Below the pieces are notes generated by a model. The model saw nothing but the letters and a program-made list of their open reading frames with translations, had not been told where the DNA came from and made no database searches. Below, piece by piece: positions 44,061-57,530 of a stretch of 64,000 bases of DNA (the stretch's first letter is position 1; every line of letters starts with the position of its first letter). The DNA comes from Ampelomyces quisqualis (taxonomy: Eukaryota > Ascomycota > Dothideomycetes > Pleosporales > Phaeosphaeriaceae). The translations under genes were made by a program, and so were the position numbers. Location of the stretch: assembly GCA_018398575.1 (NCBI GenBank), contig JAGTXZ010000002.1, forward strand, positions 746,501-810,500. Direction: 5' to 3'.

Positions 44061-46382
44061 AGAGTTATAACTTACCTATTTTACGCAATACTTTAAGATA
44101 GAGTAGTAAAGCTTACTAGCTAAGATCTCTTTTACCTTCTATTCTTTAACGCCTTAAATTAAGATACTAGATAGGTTTAGGCTTAGCTAACTAGGCAAGG
44201 GGTTGTTAGAGTTTTTATAGAGTACGTCTAGAGCAAATACATTATAGATTTTAGAGCCTTTAGGTAGCTTTAGTTAGAATAAATAGCTACCTTATTTTAG
44301 AACTTTAAAGAGACTTTTCTACAATTTAGTAAGTTTGTAACTTAGATAAGTAATAGACAGGTTTTAGGTTAAGAGGTAAACCTTGTTACCTACTACCTAA
44401 TTAACAGGTTGTTAATATTTATTTACTTTAGAAGCTATATATTACTGCCCCTTTTCTATATTATCTTTAGCTATACGCTAGGCTTTATAAATATAAGTAG
44501 CTAGGCTTAAAGTATTCTTAGCGTTTGCATCTTTGTATTTTAAAGTAAATAAAAACTAATCCTAGCTCTGTTTAGGTTTAGATTTAAATAGAAGCTAATA
44601 CAGTACTATGCTAATTGCAGGGTATAGTAATGTTGCCTAGGCTTAATTAATTATTAGTAGAAGGTTACTCTAGTTGTCCTAGTAATAGGATATAAAGTGC
44701 CTTTATTGTTAATTATTATACTTGTTTATAATCTTAGTTTAACTATTAGTCTATTTATAACAGGCAGTAAAAAGCTTAATTTAAACACCTAGGATCTAGT
44801 AGAATTTAGACTAAAATTAGGACACAAACTAGAGGCTGCAATTAGACATAATGCTTTTAAGTGTAAAGCTAAATTAATATACCTATTAGATAAACAAGTA
44901 AGCTATCTACTAAGCGTTAATTATTTTATAGTAAAAAAAAGAGATAGCTTACTTTAATAGACAATTAATAATAACTATTAGTTAATTATAGCTATAATAA
45001 TCTTTTAGGAATATCTTGAAATCTATACACAAATGCTATATAGGCCTATTAAGAATTAGTAACAGGTAGAGAAATCTTTAAAATTAGAGCTGTCTTAGAT
45101 AAGATCTTTAACAAAAAACACAGTTTTATACATAGCGTTTATATATAGTCTCTATGCCTTTCTAATAATATTACTAGACTAAGAGCTAATATATCTTTAT
45201 AGCGCTTAGATAAGTAGTTAATACCTAGTTATAAGCCTCTCTAATTAGGCAGGTGTACAAGAAGAAATCTCTAGGTACACAGAGGTATAAGTAATATAGT
45301 AGAAGTCTTTCTTAGATATAGTATAGGTAAAGAAGCTTAAGGCGTTCTATTTAGAAGAAGTAGTAATTCTCTGCTAGTAGAGCTTTATTTAGTTTTAAGA
45401 AGTTAATATTTACTACAGCACTATTAGATTAGACTAAAATAACATAAATAGCAACCTCTAGATAAGTATAGACGTAGTTCTAGGCTAGTTTAGAGTTAAC
45501 TAGGTAGTTTAGTTGTTTAGGTTCTAAAAGTACACAAAATCTATTGTCTTGCTAGGCAGCTTTAACTTTACTAACGTTCTGTTCTTTTTAGCTAAAGATG
45601 CTAGCTTTCTTGTTTAACTTACTAGGCGTGTACTTAATATAAGTATTAAAGAAGGTAATAATCTCTGCCTATTAAGCTTAACGTACATTAAAAACCTTTA
45701 TAGTTATAAAGTGTTCTAGAGAGTAATATTCTAAATATACCTAGATTTAGCTTTGTATAGAGGTAAGTTTAGCTCTCTACTACTTAAATCCTTTTAAGAT
45801 AGTAAACAGTTCTTTATTATATATTTCTTAATTAAGTTTAGCCCTAGATAAGGCGTAGCTATAGAAAGCTATAGAGTACTACTTGTTATTAGAGTACTTT
45901 TAAGAAAGTACTTCTGCTATAACTCTATCTAACGCGTTAGTTTCTAATTTTATATTATACTTGGAAGAGAAATAAGATAGTATAGAAATAGCTAAGAGTA
46001 AGGTTTTAATCTAATTAAAAGCTTATTAGTAGTCTATAGTCTATTCAAAAGAAGTAGCAGGACCCTAAAGCTTTATAATAGGCTTAGCTACACAAGAGAA
46101 ATCTTTAATAAATTGTAAGTAGAGACTAGTAAAGCTAAGAAATAACTTAATACTAGTAACTATAGTAGGCTTAGACTAGTTTTAAAGGGCTTCTACTTTG
46201 TCTAAGTTAACTTTAGTACTTTTGTTTATTAAAACGTAACTTAGATACTTTGTATAAGTTATATAGAATTTACTCTTCTATATATCTACTTAAAGCCCTA
46301 TAGTGCGTAGGCGCTCTAGAACCTTTTAGACGTGTTCTTAATATAAGTTTATATTCTTATAGTAAATTAGAATGTTGTTAAG
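44061..46382 (-). mobile_element. A3 internal block 4 (pol)
   Basis: Reverse complement of about 15.7-18.06 kb of A1: chromodomain, integrase, RNase H and part of RT. The 45470-46380 part also matches A4 at 9340-10260. It stops within RT at 46382, where the E LTR begins; TTAAG (46378-46382) would be the target duplication of E. The rest of A3 is not in the window, or lies beyond 64 kb. Confidence 0.88.
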
Positions 46383-46656
46383 TGTAAGAGGTTTGTATAG
46401 CAGTAAAGTTATAAGATAACAATAGCAGTATAAGTAGAAGTAAGTTAATTCCTGTTCTACTACTTTAGTGCAGAACTGCTCTTTTGTAGATATAACTAGA
46501 CGCATGTCTTTACAACTAAAATATACTAGGTCTGCGCTAGCGCAGCGCTGTTAAGACGCTAGAGTAGCTATACGCGTTCTACGCGTAAAGACGCAAGAGT
46601 AGCGTTATTATAGCGCACGCGCGTTACTGCGTAGCTAACAGCTTTACGCTGTAACA
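46383..46656 (-). repeat. E 3' LTR
   Basis: 274 bp, TGTAAGAGG to CGCTGTAACA on the plus strand. Another copy is at 20487-20760, and a partial one at 5545-5659. Confidence 0.88.
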
Positions 46657-46839
46657 TTCTTATAATTATTTTCTTTCTTTTAAAATTGCTGTTTTAGCAA
46701 TTTATATAACGTTAGGTTTGTTAGTGCGTGCCTAACGTTATTATTATAGAGCCTGTTTGCTGTGTAGCTGTTGTTGTGCTAAGACTAAAACTCTAGGTAA
46801 ATCTAAGAGGTAGCTAGTAGCTATAGTAATAGTAGAAAT

Positions 46840-48060
46840 ATAGCAAAACTTTGTGTGCGTAATCTCTTCTACTTCTTTAGTAACAACTATATTATTCTGC
46901 TACTATATTATCTACTAGCTCTACGCTGTTATAACTCTGTTGCCTTTACATTAATTACTATAAGTACTACGCCTGTACTGCCTTCTACTTCTACTATTCT
47001 TGTAAGTAGTATAACGCTAGCGTTGCAACGTTGCTAACCTAGCGCTTAGGCTACACCTATTGCCTGCTACAGTAGCGTTCCTAATATTAAGTTAGTAATT
47101 TTAATTTGCTTACGTTGCGCTAAGGGCCTAAGGCTTACTAGCACCTATTATAACTTTATAGTTAGTAGCCTGCGCTGCAGCTCTTGCTAGGGCAAGAAAA
47201 AGCCCTGCTCTAAGGTCTTTACTAATTTTGTTAAGAGCTAGAATACTGTATACTAGTAGTAGTAGCGTCTTACTACTAAGAAAGACTTTAACTTTGTTAT
47301 AGTTGCTGCGTAAAAGACAGCGCTACGCTAGTAAACTAGCTTAGTAGAGCTTTTTTTGCGCACAGAGGTTAAGCACAGGAGTTGTTATTAGCCTAAGAGT
47401 AACAAGATCTAGATTCTGCAGGTTAAAGTAACTAACTACCTATCTACTATAGTACAAGGCATTCTTAACTTACTGCAGGCTTAAGTAAGTTATTTTTCTT
47501 ATTCTTTGCAGTTGCTGCACTAGCGTTCTAACAGCGTCTAGGCTAACTTTTCTTCTTTTAGTAAGGCTAACGCGCAGTCTAACTCTAACCTTAATATAGA
47601 AAGAGAAAAGTTCTTTCTTAAGTCTAAGCTTAGGTCTAAGAGTAGTAGTAGTAGTAGAGGTAAGAATAGAAATAAAACCTTTCTCTAAGAGAGCCCTAGC
47701 CTTGTGCCTTCTTTTAAGAAGAAGAGTAAGAGTAAGGCTAAAGCTAAGGCTAAGCCTAAGCCTAAGGCTAAACCTAAGCCTAAGCCTAAGCCTAAGAAGC
47801 GCTTAGCTTTAGCTAGTCCTGCTAAGAAGCCTGCGTCTAAGCGCGTTAAGGGCTTAGACCTATTAGGTTACCTAGTGCGCGCTGCAACAGTGTTAGCAAA
47901 GAGTAAGGTTCTATTAGAGTTAGGTAATATTATTTCTTAAGAACAGTAAGAAGAGGTAGAGGATAAAAGGCTTAGTAATAATTTACTAGGCTCTCTAAGC
48001 TTCTATAAGGCTAATAAAGATAATAATAAGTTCTTAAGCTAAGCTAGTAGTTGTACTTAG
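46840..48060 (+). pseudogene. Antisense accessory ORF of Gypsy element E
   Basis: A single plus-strand frame about 1.2 kb long starts near an ATA that could be a mutated ATG (about 46840) and ends near 48057, with RIP-type stops. Without any stop read 46855-47037 and 47704-47940. Order: hydrophobic N-terminal stretch, Cys cluster SSLRCSSC-GKKKPCSK at about 47165-47225, a Ser-rich stretch, then a strongly basic Lys/Ala/Pro repeat (KAKAKAKPKPKAKPKPKPKPK at 47728-47790) like a histone H1 tail, and a helical C-terminus. Convergent with E pol. I do not recognise the family. Confidence 0.65.
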
Positions 48061-48099
48061 CTGCGCTGCTAAGGCGCTAGCAGTGCGCTAGTAAGGCGC

Positions 48100-51000
48100 C
48101 TTTATTTTTCTATATTTTTTTCCTTTTTTTTTCTTTTGTTTTTCTTTTCTTCTTTTTTTTGTATATTAATTGTATAAGTAATTAATCTTCTCTTTAGTTA
48201 TACTTTTCTATAAGTAATTTGTTTATATCTTTTTAATTAACCTATTTGTTATATTCTAAGGGCTAGCCTTTCTATTTTACTAAGTAATTTACTAAACGCT
48301 TATTACGCCTTTTTACTAATATAGCTTTAACCTTATAGCGTTATTGCAGCTTCTTACTAATGTTTAGATTAACAGGCCTAGGTAAAGTTAACTCTTCTCT
48401 CTTCCTAGCTACAAACAGCTAAAGCAAGAAGGTGTAGAATACTAGGTAGATTCTTATGTGCAATAGAAGTAAGATCCTAAAAGCTTATAAGCTAATTTGC
48501 TCTTTTACTAGAAAGAAGCCTATCTAGTGCAGTAACAGCTTTTTACTAGTGCTGCGCAGGCGTAGATACTTTATTAACAAGAGGATTATATCTTTAGGTT
48601 TCAACCCTTAGAGCCTATGTCTTTTGTTGTAATATTACTCTTAATATTATAAAGTTTTATACTAGTAATTAGCTAGAGTGTCTTAAGTTTACATAAGCGT
48701 TTGCAACCTTTTTCTAACGCTAGAAACTTTAGTAGGCGCTGTTAGCTTGCAGTTAAGGCGCAAGTAGAACCTGTAGCAGGCAAAGAATAGAAATATTTCT
48801 AACGTAGCCTGCTTAGCATTATTATAGGTAAACTCTACTAGTAACAGAAGGTGTACTTAATTATCTAGCTAATTGCTTACAAAAGCTCTTAAGTATTACT
48901 CTAGCGTTTAATTTTAGTATTTTATTTAGCTGTCTGTTTACAGATAAAAGGTCGTGCTAAGCTAGCGCTTTACTTTTGCTACAAAGTAAAAGTCTACTTA
49001 AAACTATAAAGTAAAGACACTTTCTTAGTCTAATACAATACCTTTAGGCAAGCTAAAGAATTGTATAACGTGTTCTAAAAACAGATCTGCTAATTATAAG
49101 GTAGTAACTGCTTTCTGTGTAGAAATATACTTAGCTATTTTTATATACCTATTAACTATAATAAGTATTGCGTTGTATATAACGCTGTAGCGCTTAGCAG
49201 GCAGTAGGCTTATAACAAAATCTATTATAATTTCTTACTATAGTCTCTAAGGTTAAAAGAGCGCGTTTAACACGCTAGTAGGGCGCTGCTTAAGCAACTT
49301 TGTGCCTTAGCACACTAAGTAAGAGTTAATGTACTCCTTAAGCTCTTTCTTAAGCCTAGGCTAATAGTAGTATTAGGCTACAAGCTTAAGCGTTTTAGCT
49401 TACCTAAAATAGCTAGCAAGTAGATTATTATAATATAGCTTAAGGAGCTTAGCTCTAAGGGCTAGCTCTAGTAGAATATATAGTTAGTTTTTAAACTAAA
49501 GGCTGCCTAAAGCGTTAAGCTTCTAGTGCCTTAGGCGTTTACTAGCGCCTTAACAGGCAGACACTAGGGATTTAACGTCTCTGCGTATTGTAACTACTTC
49601 TAGGTTATTCTGTTATACTTGTACACAGATTTTAAAGAAAGACTTAAGAAGTTTCTTATAAGCTAACCTTTCTAAGGCTGCAGCTCTTGCTTGTAACTAC
49701 GTAACTCTTTAGGCTATTACTAGTCTGCTCTTAGAAATCTCTCTATTAGAGCTGTAGCTTCTAGCTATCGCCTTAACGCTGTGCGCTAGGCTTATAGAAA
49801 CATCTTTATTAAGATGTAGAGTAACTACTTACTGTTAAGCTGTTATCTAGCTTTCTACTAACGCTAGCTCCTTACTAGGTAGCTTAGCTTAAGTTTCTGC
49901 TAGCTGCAACTTCTTTTGCAGTGCTAGCAACATGTCTAATAGTTAAATATCTAGCGTGTTACTGTTGTTTACAAGTTGCCTTCAAGGCCTATCTATAGGA
50001 TTTGTCTTTTTAGACTAATACTTAATCTTAAAGTTATAAGCAGCTAGCTTTATTGCCTAGCTAGCCTGTCTCTTAAACAGAGTTAACGTACCTATAAAGC
50101 TACGTAGGTTGTTATAGTCTATCTATATTTCTAACTAAATTGCTAGCCTCTTAACGTAGTAACGCTAGTGCTGCACTACTATAATAATAGTAAGAAGCTC
50201 TAGGTTATATATATAGTAGTTTCTTTCTACAAAGAAGAGCTTTCTTAACTAAAAGGCTACAGAGTACTAGTTTCTATTTGCATAGAGTTAGGAGAAGATG
50301 CCTGCTACTCCTTAAATAGAAGCATTAGTTTCTAACTTAGATAAGAGTATATAGTTGTAGTGTTACAGAACAAGCGCAGTTGTAAATCTGTTGCATAGCT
50401 AGCGCTTTGCTTTCTCTACAGCGTTAGGCTAGTTAAAAGGACTAGACTTCTTCTCTTAAACTAATCTCTTTAGAAGATCTGTAATAAAGCTAATAATAAC
50501 AGAGAAGCCTTGTATAAAGCGTAAATAGAAGTTTATAAAGCCTAAGAAGACTTAAACATCCTTAAAGGATGTTAGCATAGGCTAATTAATAATTGCGCAA
50601 ACTTGTTCTAGATCTATTGTAACGCTATTAAGGCGCACAATAAACCCTAGGAACTTAACTTAGTTAGTAACAAAGGTACACTTTTTTAAGTTAATAAAAA
50701 GACTGTATTCTCTTAGCTTAGCAAGTACTTTTCTTACTTGCTCCTAATAATTCTCTCTCTTTTAAGAAAAGATTAGGATATTATTAAGATAGACAACGCA
50801 AAAGATATCTAAATACAAAGCTAAGGCTCTGTTAATATACCTCTAGAACGTAGCAGGTGTGTTAGTTAGCCTAAAGGGCATAACTGTATACTTAAAGTAG
50901 CTGTATTACGTGCAAAACGCTGTCTTCTACTTGTTACCTTACTAGATCCTAATCTAGTAATACGCGTTCTTAAGATTAAGCTTAGTAAACTTTACTAATC

Positions 51001-51940
51001 TACAGAGCTAATTAAGAGTTTTCTTAATTAAGAAAAGAGCTAGTCTATTCTTTTTAGTAACTTAATTAAAGCCTTAATAATCTACGCAAAGGCGTAGCGT
51101 TCTATCTTTTTTAGGCACAAATAGAATAGGTGCTCTTGCAGAGCTTGTGCTTTCTTAGATTTAGCCTAGGCTCTGCGCTGTTGCTAAGTAGTTACGCAGT
51201 ACACTTAGCTTTTTTAGTAAGAGGTTATAGAGCAGCCTATATAGAGCTGTAGTTTCTTCTTTTAACTTAATAGCGTAGTTGCCTCTATAGTGCTGCAGCA
51301 GCGCGTTAGTAGCGTTACTGTTTACAATGTCTTTAAAGTCCTTAAGTTTAATAGGCTATAATAAGTATTCTAGAGAGAAAGACTATAGGCTGCCTACTAG
51401 GACTGCGTACACACTTAGCTTGTTATAAAAGAATACTGCAAAGGTTTTAGCGTCTTTAACTCTTATTGTCTTAGTGTTAAGCTTGTAGAGCTACTGCTTT
51501 AATTTGCAGTTAATAACAACGCGCCTTTCTTTTAGGCTTTGTAAACCTAGAATAATAGGTTATGCTGCATTAGCAATTCTATATAGAATAGTAGTAAAGG
51601 ACTTAGTAACGCCCTAGTTATCCTTTATTATTAAGTAGGCCTAATAAGCGTAGAAGCTAGGCACTGTGCTTAAGTTAGGTAGGTAGATAGTTAGCAGCGC
51701 TACACTATTAATCTAAGAGAAGTCTTTAAGCAAGGTAACTTTCTTGTTAATTGTGCTAAGTTTTGCACTGCAGTTAATAAGTATTTATATAGACTGCGCA
51801 GCGCTGTTATTACGCAGCGTTCTAAGTAGTTTAATACAATTCTCTTATTGTAATAGAACTTAGGCTGTTAAGAAAAAGGCTCTTCTTAGGCCTACTTGTT
51901 TTTTGTTTATATTGCGTTTAAACTAGTAACAGAAGAAGAG
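48100..51940 (-). pseudogene. E pol with chromodomain
   Basis: Read right to left: protease, RT, RNase H, integrase, chromodomain. RT YLDD reads YLNN at 50780-50791 (VYLNNILIFS). A chromodomain-like segment is at about 48200-48310 (RLVNYLVK, KG, PLEYNK). Broken by RIP stops. Its 3' end faces the accessory ORF. Confidence 0.8.
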
Positions 51941-52221
51941 CTGTTAAGCCTTAATCTGCACTCTCTAGCCTAATAGCCTATCTTGCTGCAATAGTAGCAA
52001 GTGTTAGTTAGCTTTAGACTTAGGTTTGCAGTGCTAGTAACACAACGTTATAGAGCTGTTACGTCTAGTTTAGGCTACAAAGTTTTTTCTATACTAGGCG
52101 TTCTATGTGTGCAATAGTATAGTAACAGTATACTACTACTATAGTGCAAGTTGTCTTCTATTATTACAGCGCGTTTAACAAGTTCTTTGCAGGTAGTAGA
52201 AAACTTAGTGTAGTTAAAAAG
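51940..52221 (-). pseudogene. E gag, C-terminal part with zinc knuckle
   Basis: The zinc knuckle CYYC-SKIGY..REC is readable at about 51960-52005. The frame continues through KELVKRAVIIEDN (about 52120-52190), which matches E-left gag at about 6505-6550, up to the hAT B2 insertion. The target duplication TTAAAAAG is at 52214-52221. Confidence 0.8.
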
Positions 52222-52818
52222 TACGCTAGTAAATAGGTAGAGGGTACTTCTCTTTAGATACAAGGTAGGTAGAAGTTAACAGTGTAGAAGGTAGAGTAGA
52301 AGTTAGGTTATAGTAGGGCTAGAGTATAGGTTAGAGTTAGGTTGCATAGGTACTAGGTATAGGTTAGGTTTGTAGTTAGGTTAAGCTACCTACTGTTAGG
52401 TTATACTTATGCAACGCCCTTTACTATAACCTCTAAAATAGTATATTACTTTAGTATATAGTAGGGCAAGGGAAATTAGCTTACTAAAGGAATAATCTTA
52501 AAATTAGAGACGTTACTAGAGTAACATCTATTAAAATTAGTGCATAGAAACTAAATCTTAGTATAGAAACACAATTTTTAAAATTAGTAGTGTTTAATTA
52601 GCTAGCTAGCTTTTCTTTATTATAATTCTTTATTACGCTAACTAGTTAAGGTAGCGTAAGGGCTTTAATCTCTTCCTTTGTAGCTGCTGCTTAGGCACTT
52701 TACGCACAAGAGTCTCTAAATAGGCACCTAAAGAAGAAGTTGCAAAATCTATCCTATTACTGCCTTTACTCTTATTACTATCCTCTTTGTTACTTGTTAG
52801 ATCTGCAAAGCGCCTTAT

Positions 52819-53342
52819 TCTAGTGTTAACAAGGCTAGAATAAGGATCTAGTTTCTAAATCTTATATAGGTCTTAGACTATTTTAGTGCTTAGTTAACGT
52901 AATAGAGTTAGTAATTGCAGTTTAGGTAAGCTAAAAAGGTTATTCTTGTGCGTAATTACGTGTTTAACAACTATAATTATCTAAATTACCTTAGCTTTAA
53001 GTCTATACTGTTAATCTCCTATAATATCTCTTATAGTATTAAAAGAACACTCTACCTTAACCTTTGTAAGCTAAATAGCTTCTAGTGTTAATAGGGCTAG
53101 AACAAGAATCTAGTTCCTAAATCTTGTATAGGTCCTAGACTGTTTTAGCGCTTAGTTAACGTGTTAGAGTAAGTAATTAAAGTTTAGGTAGGCTAAATAG
53201 GTTGTTCTTGTGCGTAATTGCATGTTTAACAACTATAATTGTCTAAATTGTCTTAGCTTTAAGTCTATGCCTTTAATCTTCTATAACATCTCTTGCAGTA
53301 TTAAAAGAACGCTCTACCCTAACCTTTGCAAGCTAAATAGCT
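52819..53342. repeat. 262-bp tandem duplication in B2
   Basis: Unit 1 is 52819-53080, unit 2 is 53081-53342. B1 has one unit (about 22250-22510). The unit covers the 3' end of the transposase, including the VERSFN-type block. Unit 1 is closer to B1 than unit 2 is; the units differ mostly by transitions. Confidence 0.9.
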
Positions 53343-55740
53343 AGCACATCTATTGCTACCTAGGCTAGAAGTAGGTAGGTTTTTACGTTAGCCTGCTACT
53401 ATGCTAGCATACCTGTTAGATTTCCCTCCTTGTTCTTAGTTGTTAGAGAAGTACTTAGGTAGCAGAGGGCCTCTGCACAGACTAGCCTAATACCTAGGTT
53501 TAGTTCTTTGTACAACTTAGAACCTGCTCTACTTAACTATACTATAGGTTTAGAGAGCCTTCTAAACCACTAATTTTTAAGGGATTAGTAAGGCTAAGCA
53601 GAGCAGACTAGAGTGTAGTCTCTATAGAGTTATATAAGTTAATTATTATATTAGCTTATGTACTCTAAGAACTAACGCTAATACATGCGTTTAAAATTAG
53701 ATTCCTACTTATCCTTCTGTGTGTAACAGTTAACAACGTAATAAATATATATAATAAAAAAAAATTTACTTTATACGCAGAAAGCTTTTAACTTAGATTA
53801 AGAATAGTAGCTATATTGTACAGGTATCCTTGCTCTTTGTCTATGCGTAAATAGTACATTAACAATTTCTTCTTACTCTTCTCTGCTGCAGCCCTAACAA
53901 CAGTAGGCTACTCCTCTTAATAACTACTCTTGTCTTCCTTGTTTAATAGCTTAGTAGTTATCTAATCTAGGAAGTTAAAAAGCCTATTGTACATTATCTA
54001 TATATATAGCGCCTGTAGTGTGTTATTTTTACTAATTTTGTTAGTAGCTGTTTTAAAGTTTACTAGTATACAGGTTATAGCCCTTAGGTGCAACTATTTA
54101 GCTAGAGCTAGTTAAAGTCTTTTTAGGTCCTTAAAATTAGCTACTAAATTGTTGTTCTAGCTGTTGCTATTACTACCTAGGATTAATTAGCTAAGTGCAA
54201 TTTCCTTCTTAAGCCAATTATTAATGTAGAGGGCTAGATAGCAGGCTCGCTTACACATATTATATGTTAAGTTCTATCTAGTTTTTATATCTTGTATTAC
54301 ACAAAGGCGTTAATTTGTAAGTATATTAAACTGTACTTTTAAGAATTATTTAAATTGCTAGGGTAACAAATTAATTGCAATGTAGATTACCTAGATCTAG
54401 AGGCAGTAAGCGCGTAATAAAGAACTGTAATAAAGGACTCTATATACCTTGTAAAGTAAGTTTAGCACTAACATTGTATTATTAATTTAATAAACATAGC
54501 AACGTTAAAGCTACTTAGCTCCTTCTATTTTAGGTAAGGCTGTTAGCCTTAGGTGCAATATAATATCCTAGACTACAAGGTTAATAATATAAGTAAGGCA
54601 CAAGATAGTGTTTTCCTTTGCGCTCTATTTAATGCCCTTGTTAGCAAGATAGCTTTTAAGGCTCCTAGTAAGAGTCCTATTATTTAAAGCATTGTTGCAA
54701 GTAACAGCTAAAAGTCTCTTTGTAGTATTAGTTTTTTTAAGCATATGCATTAGATTAGCTGCTATTAAAGCTCTAGTGTAGCGCTCTTATAATAAGATAA
54801 AATCTAATAAGACCTCTTTTATTTGCTAGCTAATATTAATGTAGTAGGCTTTAATAGCCAAGAAGCTAAGGTAGTTTGTAGCAGACTAGGCGTCTAGGGC
54901 AATAGATATTTTTGTTATTCTGCCTAGGTTGTAGAGGAGGTTTTAAGCTACCTGCTTATATTAGTTTTAAAGTATTAGAAAGAACTTGTACTAGAAAGAG
55001 ATAATTGTGCCTAGTTAAAGAAATTAAACAAAGCAATAGAATAAAGGTTGCTCTAAGGTTTAAAACAACTTGTTACTATTAAGAAGTAAGCGTACTATTT
55101 CTTTCTTAAATCCTTAGGTAGTAAATAGTTAGCGTAGGAATCTATTTTGTGGCGTAGATAGTAGAAAAGGTAGCTTTAGATAAATAGACTTAGTAACACT
55201 CTTGCACTTATGTAACTTAAAGTAGTTAAAAAGGTATTTTATACTAATATAGTAATTAATTAGGTATTAAAGTACTTACCTATAGTTTAGGTAATATATA
55301 TGTAGCTAGCTAGTGTGTATATAGGCGCACTTTCTAAACTAGGTCTATATATACGCTAAGCGTTAGGCTGCGTTCTATTAAAGTTGTGTATAAGTTTAAT
55401 TCTAGGCCTATAAAGTGTTCTGCTACTAGGCATCCTATGCTCTAATAGCCTTAGCGTTGTTTTAGCAATAATTAGTGTAGTAAATTAGGCGTTTCAGGAT
55501 ATAGATTGTTCTCTAAAGGCTAGATTTTAGGATTTAGAAAGCGTCTTATATAAATTCGTGTAGTATTTCAAGCACACTAGGATATAAGTTGTTAGGTGTT
55601 AGTAGCAGGTTACTTGCCTCTATAGCTGTAATAAAAAAACGTAATAACTAGTTAGTAGGTTTTAAGAAAGAGAGTAACAGCAGGTAGTTAGACAAATCTA
55701 ATAAGTATAGAGTTTTAAGTATTTTAAAATTAGATAATAG
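52820..55740 (-). pseudogene. hAT transposase (B2)
   Basis: Homologous to the B1 transposase throughout, with the same core and C-terminal blocks. It is not split by the fold-back element: coding sequence runs through the site at about 54089. The 3' end is duplicated. RIP-type stops. Confidence 0.85.
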
Positions 55741-55959
55741 AGTAGAGGGGCAGTTCTGCCTAGGATGCTATTTCCTAGTTTATTTAGAGGTAAATATTAG
55801 GGCCAAATATATGAAATTAGATAAGGTTAGTATAGGGGCAAATTATTTAGCACTTAACTATAATAGGCATTGATAAACAGGCTGTATTAGGCAATAAAAT
55901 GCAGCAAAGCTAATTACATATTACTCTAGGTTTAAAAACCTCTCTTAAGTACTGTTACT

Positions 55960-57190
55960 TAGATCCTTAGCCTTCTTATCTTTACGCTAACTATTCTTAT
56001 TATACAGATTACTATCCTTATTGTCTTTATAAACATTAGGCACAGTCTTAAAATAGGCCTCTAGCTCTTTACTAGAATCTTCTACTTCTTTCTTATACTT
56101 AGTCTTATTACGTATAGCCTATCGCTATAAAGCACTAGGTTAGAAGTAAACTCTAGAGAAGGTGTTAGTTTACGCCTTCTACAAGTTAGGTTAGTGTAAG
56201 TATATAATAAAGAAGTGTAATAAACTTACTGCTAATTCTAATCTGTTACTAGAGCCTACTCTTCTAGCGTTAGCTTATTACAAAACTTAAGCTATTTAGC
56301 CTTAAGCTAAGGTGTCTTAAAGCTATTAGTCTTAAGAAGGTGCAGCCTACAAGTGTACTTGTTCTAAATAATCTTCTCTAGAGCCCTACTAGCTCTACAT
56401 ATTTAGGTGTAAGCTTAATATATTATTAGCTTTTTTTAAAAGTCTGCTGGCGCTAAAGCAGACTCTTCTATAGCAAAATTGTGGGCGCGCATGTTAATCT
56501 TAATTTAAATAACCTCCTATTTTTTTTTAACTTAAAAAATAGAGGTTGTTAACTACTTAGCTATGCAATGTAAGTAAAATATATGTAATAAAAAAGTGTA
56601 ATAACTTACCTAACTGCTTACTAGCAAAGCGCTTTGCTGCTAGAGCCTTAAGCTTATTCTTAAGCTTTTTATTCTGCTGCCTTAGAGACAACGCCTTGTA
56701 CCTAACGCTCTTCTTAATCTTCTTTTTAAGCTAGTACTTAGGCAATTAATCTAAGGACTTAGCCTTTGCAATAGCAGCTAGCTCCCTTGATTGCATAGCG
56801 CTGCTGCTAAGATGCATACTAGAGTAGACCTAGAAATTTGTTAGGTAGCCTTGCTTAGGAGTATTACTACTACAGGAATTAAGAATATAGCTAATTTTAT
56901 TATCTCTAGAAGCAAAACCCTAGATATATTAATATAATTAATAACAAAAATTTAGTGCCTTTACCTTAGTAAGTTTAGCCTACTCCTCTTCTTTAAAGTG
57001 TAGTAGGATTTTAACTAAGAGAGGCAGTAGAAAGCTCTCTAGCTAATTAACAACGTTAATTTCTTTAGATTTAATTAATTCTATAGTGTTAAGCGTAATA
57101 AAACAATGCGATAAAGCGCGTAGCTAATATAGGCGTGTAGTTCTAGTGTTTTTTTTTGGTAGCTTACTACCTAGAAAACAGGTAGAGTTG
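55960..57190 (-). pseudogene. Unidentified Lys-rich intron-containing ORF of the hAT (B2)
   Basis: The same blocks as in B1: KSKEINVVN and PLLVKILLHFKEEE on the right, then a basic coiled-coil-like stretch (KKKIKKSVRYKALSLRQQNK, about 56640-56760), then a block starting MRAHNFAIEESALAPAD (about 56440-56500). Splice-type GTAAGT and TTAG/ATAG signals separate them. Function unknown; exon limits approximate. Confidence 0.5.
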
Positions 57191-57530
57191 GTCTGTGCAT
57201 TGCGTTAGCCGCTAGCGTAGTTTTCTGCCTTATAGCCTGCGCTTACTGCCTTTTACCACCTTACTTGTATAAATTTAACTTTACAAAACCTTACCCTTTA
57301 TTTTTAATTTGTAGCTAGGCAGAACTAGCAGCTAATTCTAGGTAGGACTATAAGTTAATACGTTTTTTTATTACGTTTTTAACTAATTAGCTGTGCTACT
57401 AGTTTAAAATTAGAATTTTTACGCTAAGAGGTAATTTCCTGCGCTAAGCCTGCCTTACTACTTATTTACAAGAAGGCTAAAACACTAAAAATATTATAGC
57501 AGTAACTCTACAACCTACAACACTACTACA

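Larger units (their letters stand above)
46383..52221 (-). mobile_element. Chromodomain Gypsy element E, main part
   Basis: From the left (3') LTR through the accessory antisense ORF and pol into gag. The element continues after hAT B2 at 58526-59263, where element F cuts it; its 5' LTR is absent. CpA and TpG are more frequent here than in A3, so RIP is lighter. The E-left fragment at 5545-6785 is a second copy. Confidence 0.9.

Noticed and set aside
47728..47790. The Lys/Ala/Pro repeat as a simple microsatellite
   Set aside because: It lies in a long frame shared with a Cys cluster upstream, so it is better explained as coding low complexity, though slippage may have lengthened it.
52075..52263. 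A 62-codon minus-strand gene
   Set aside because: It is a fusion of the hAT B2 terminus and E gag across the insertion point.
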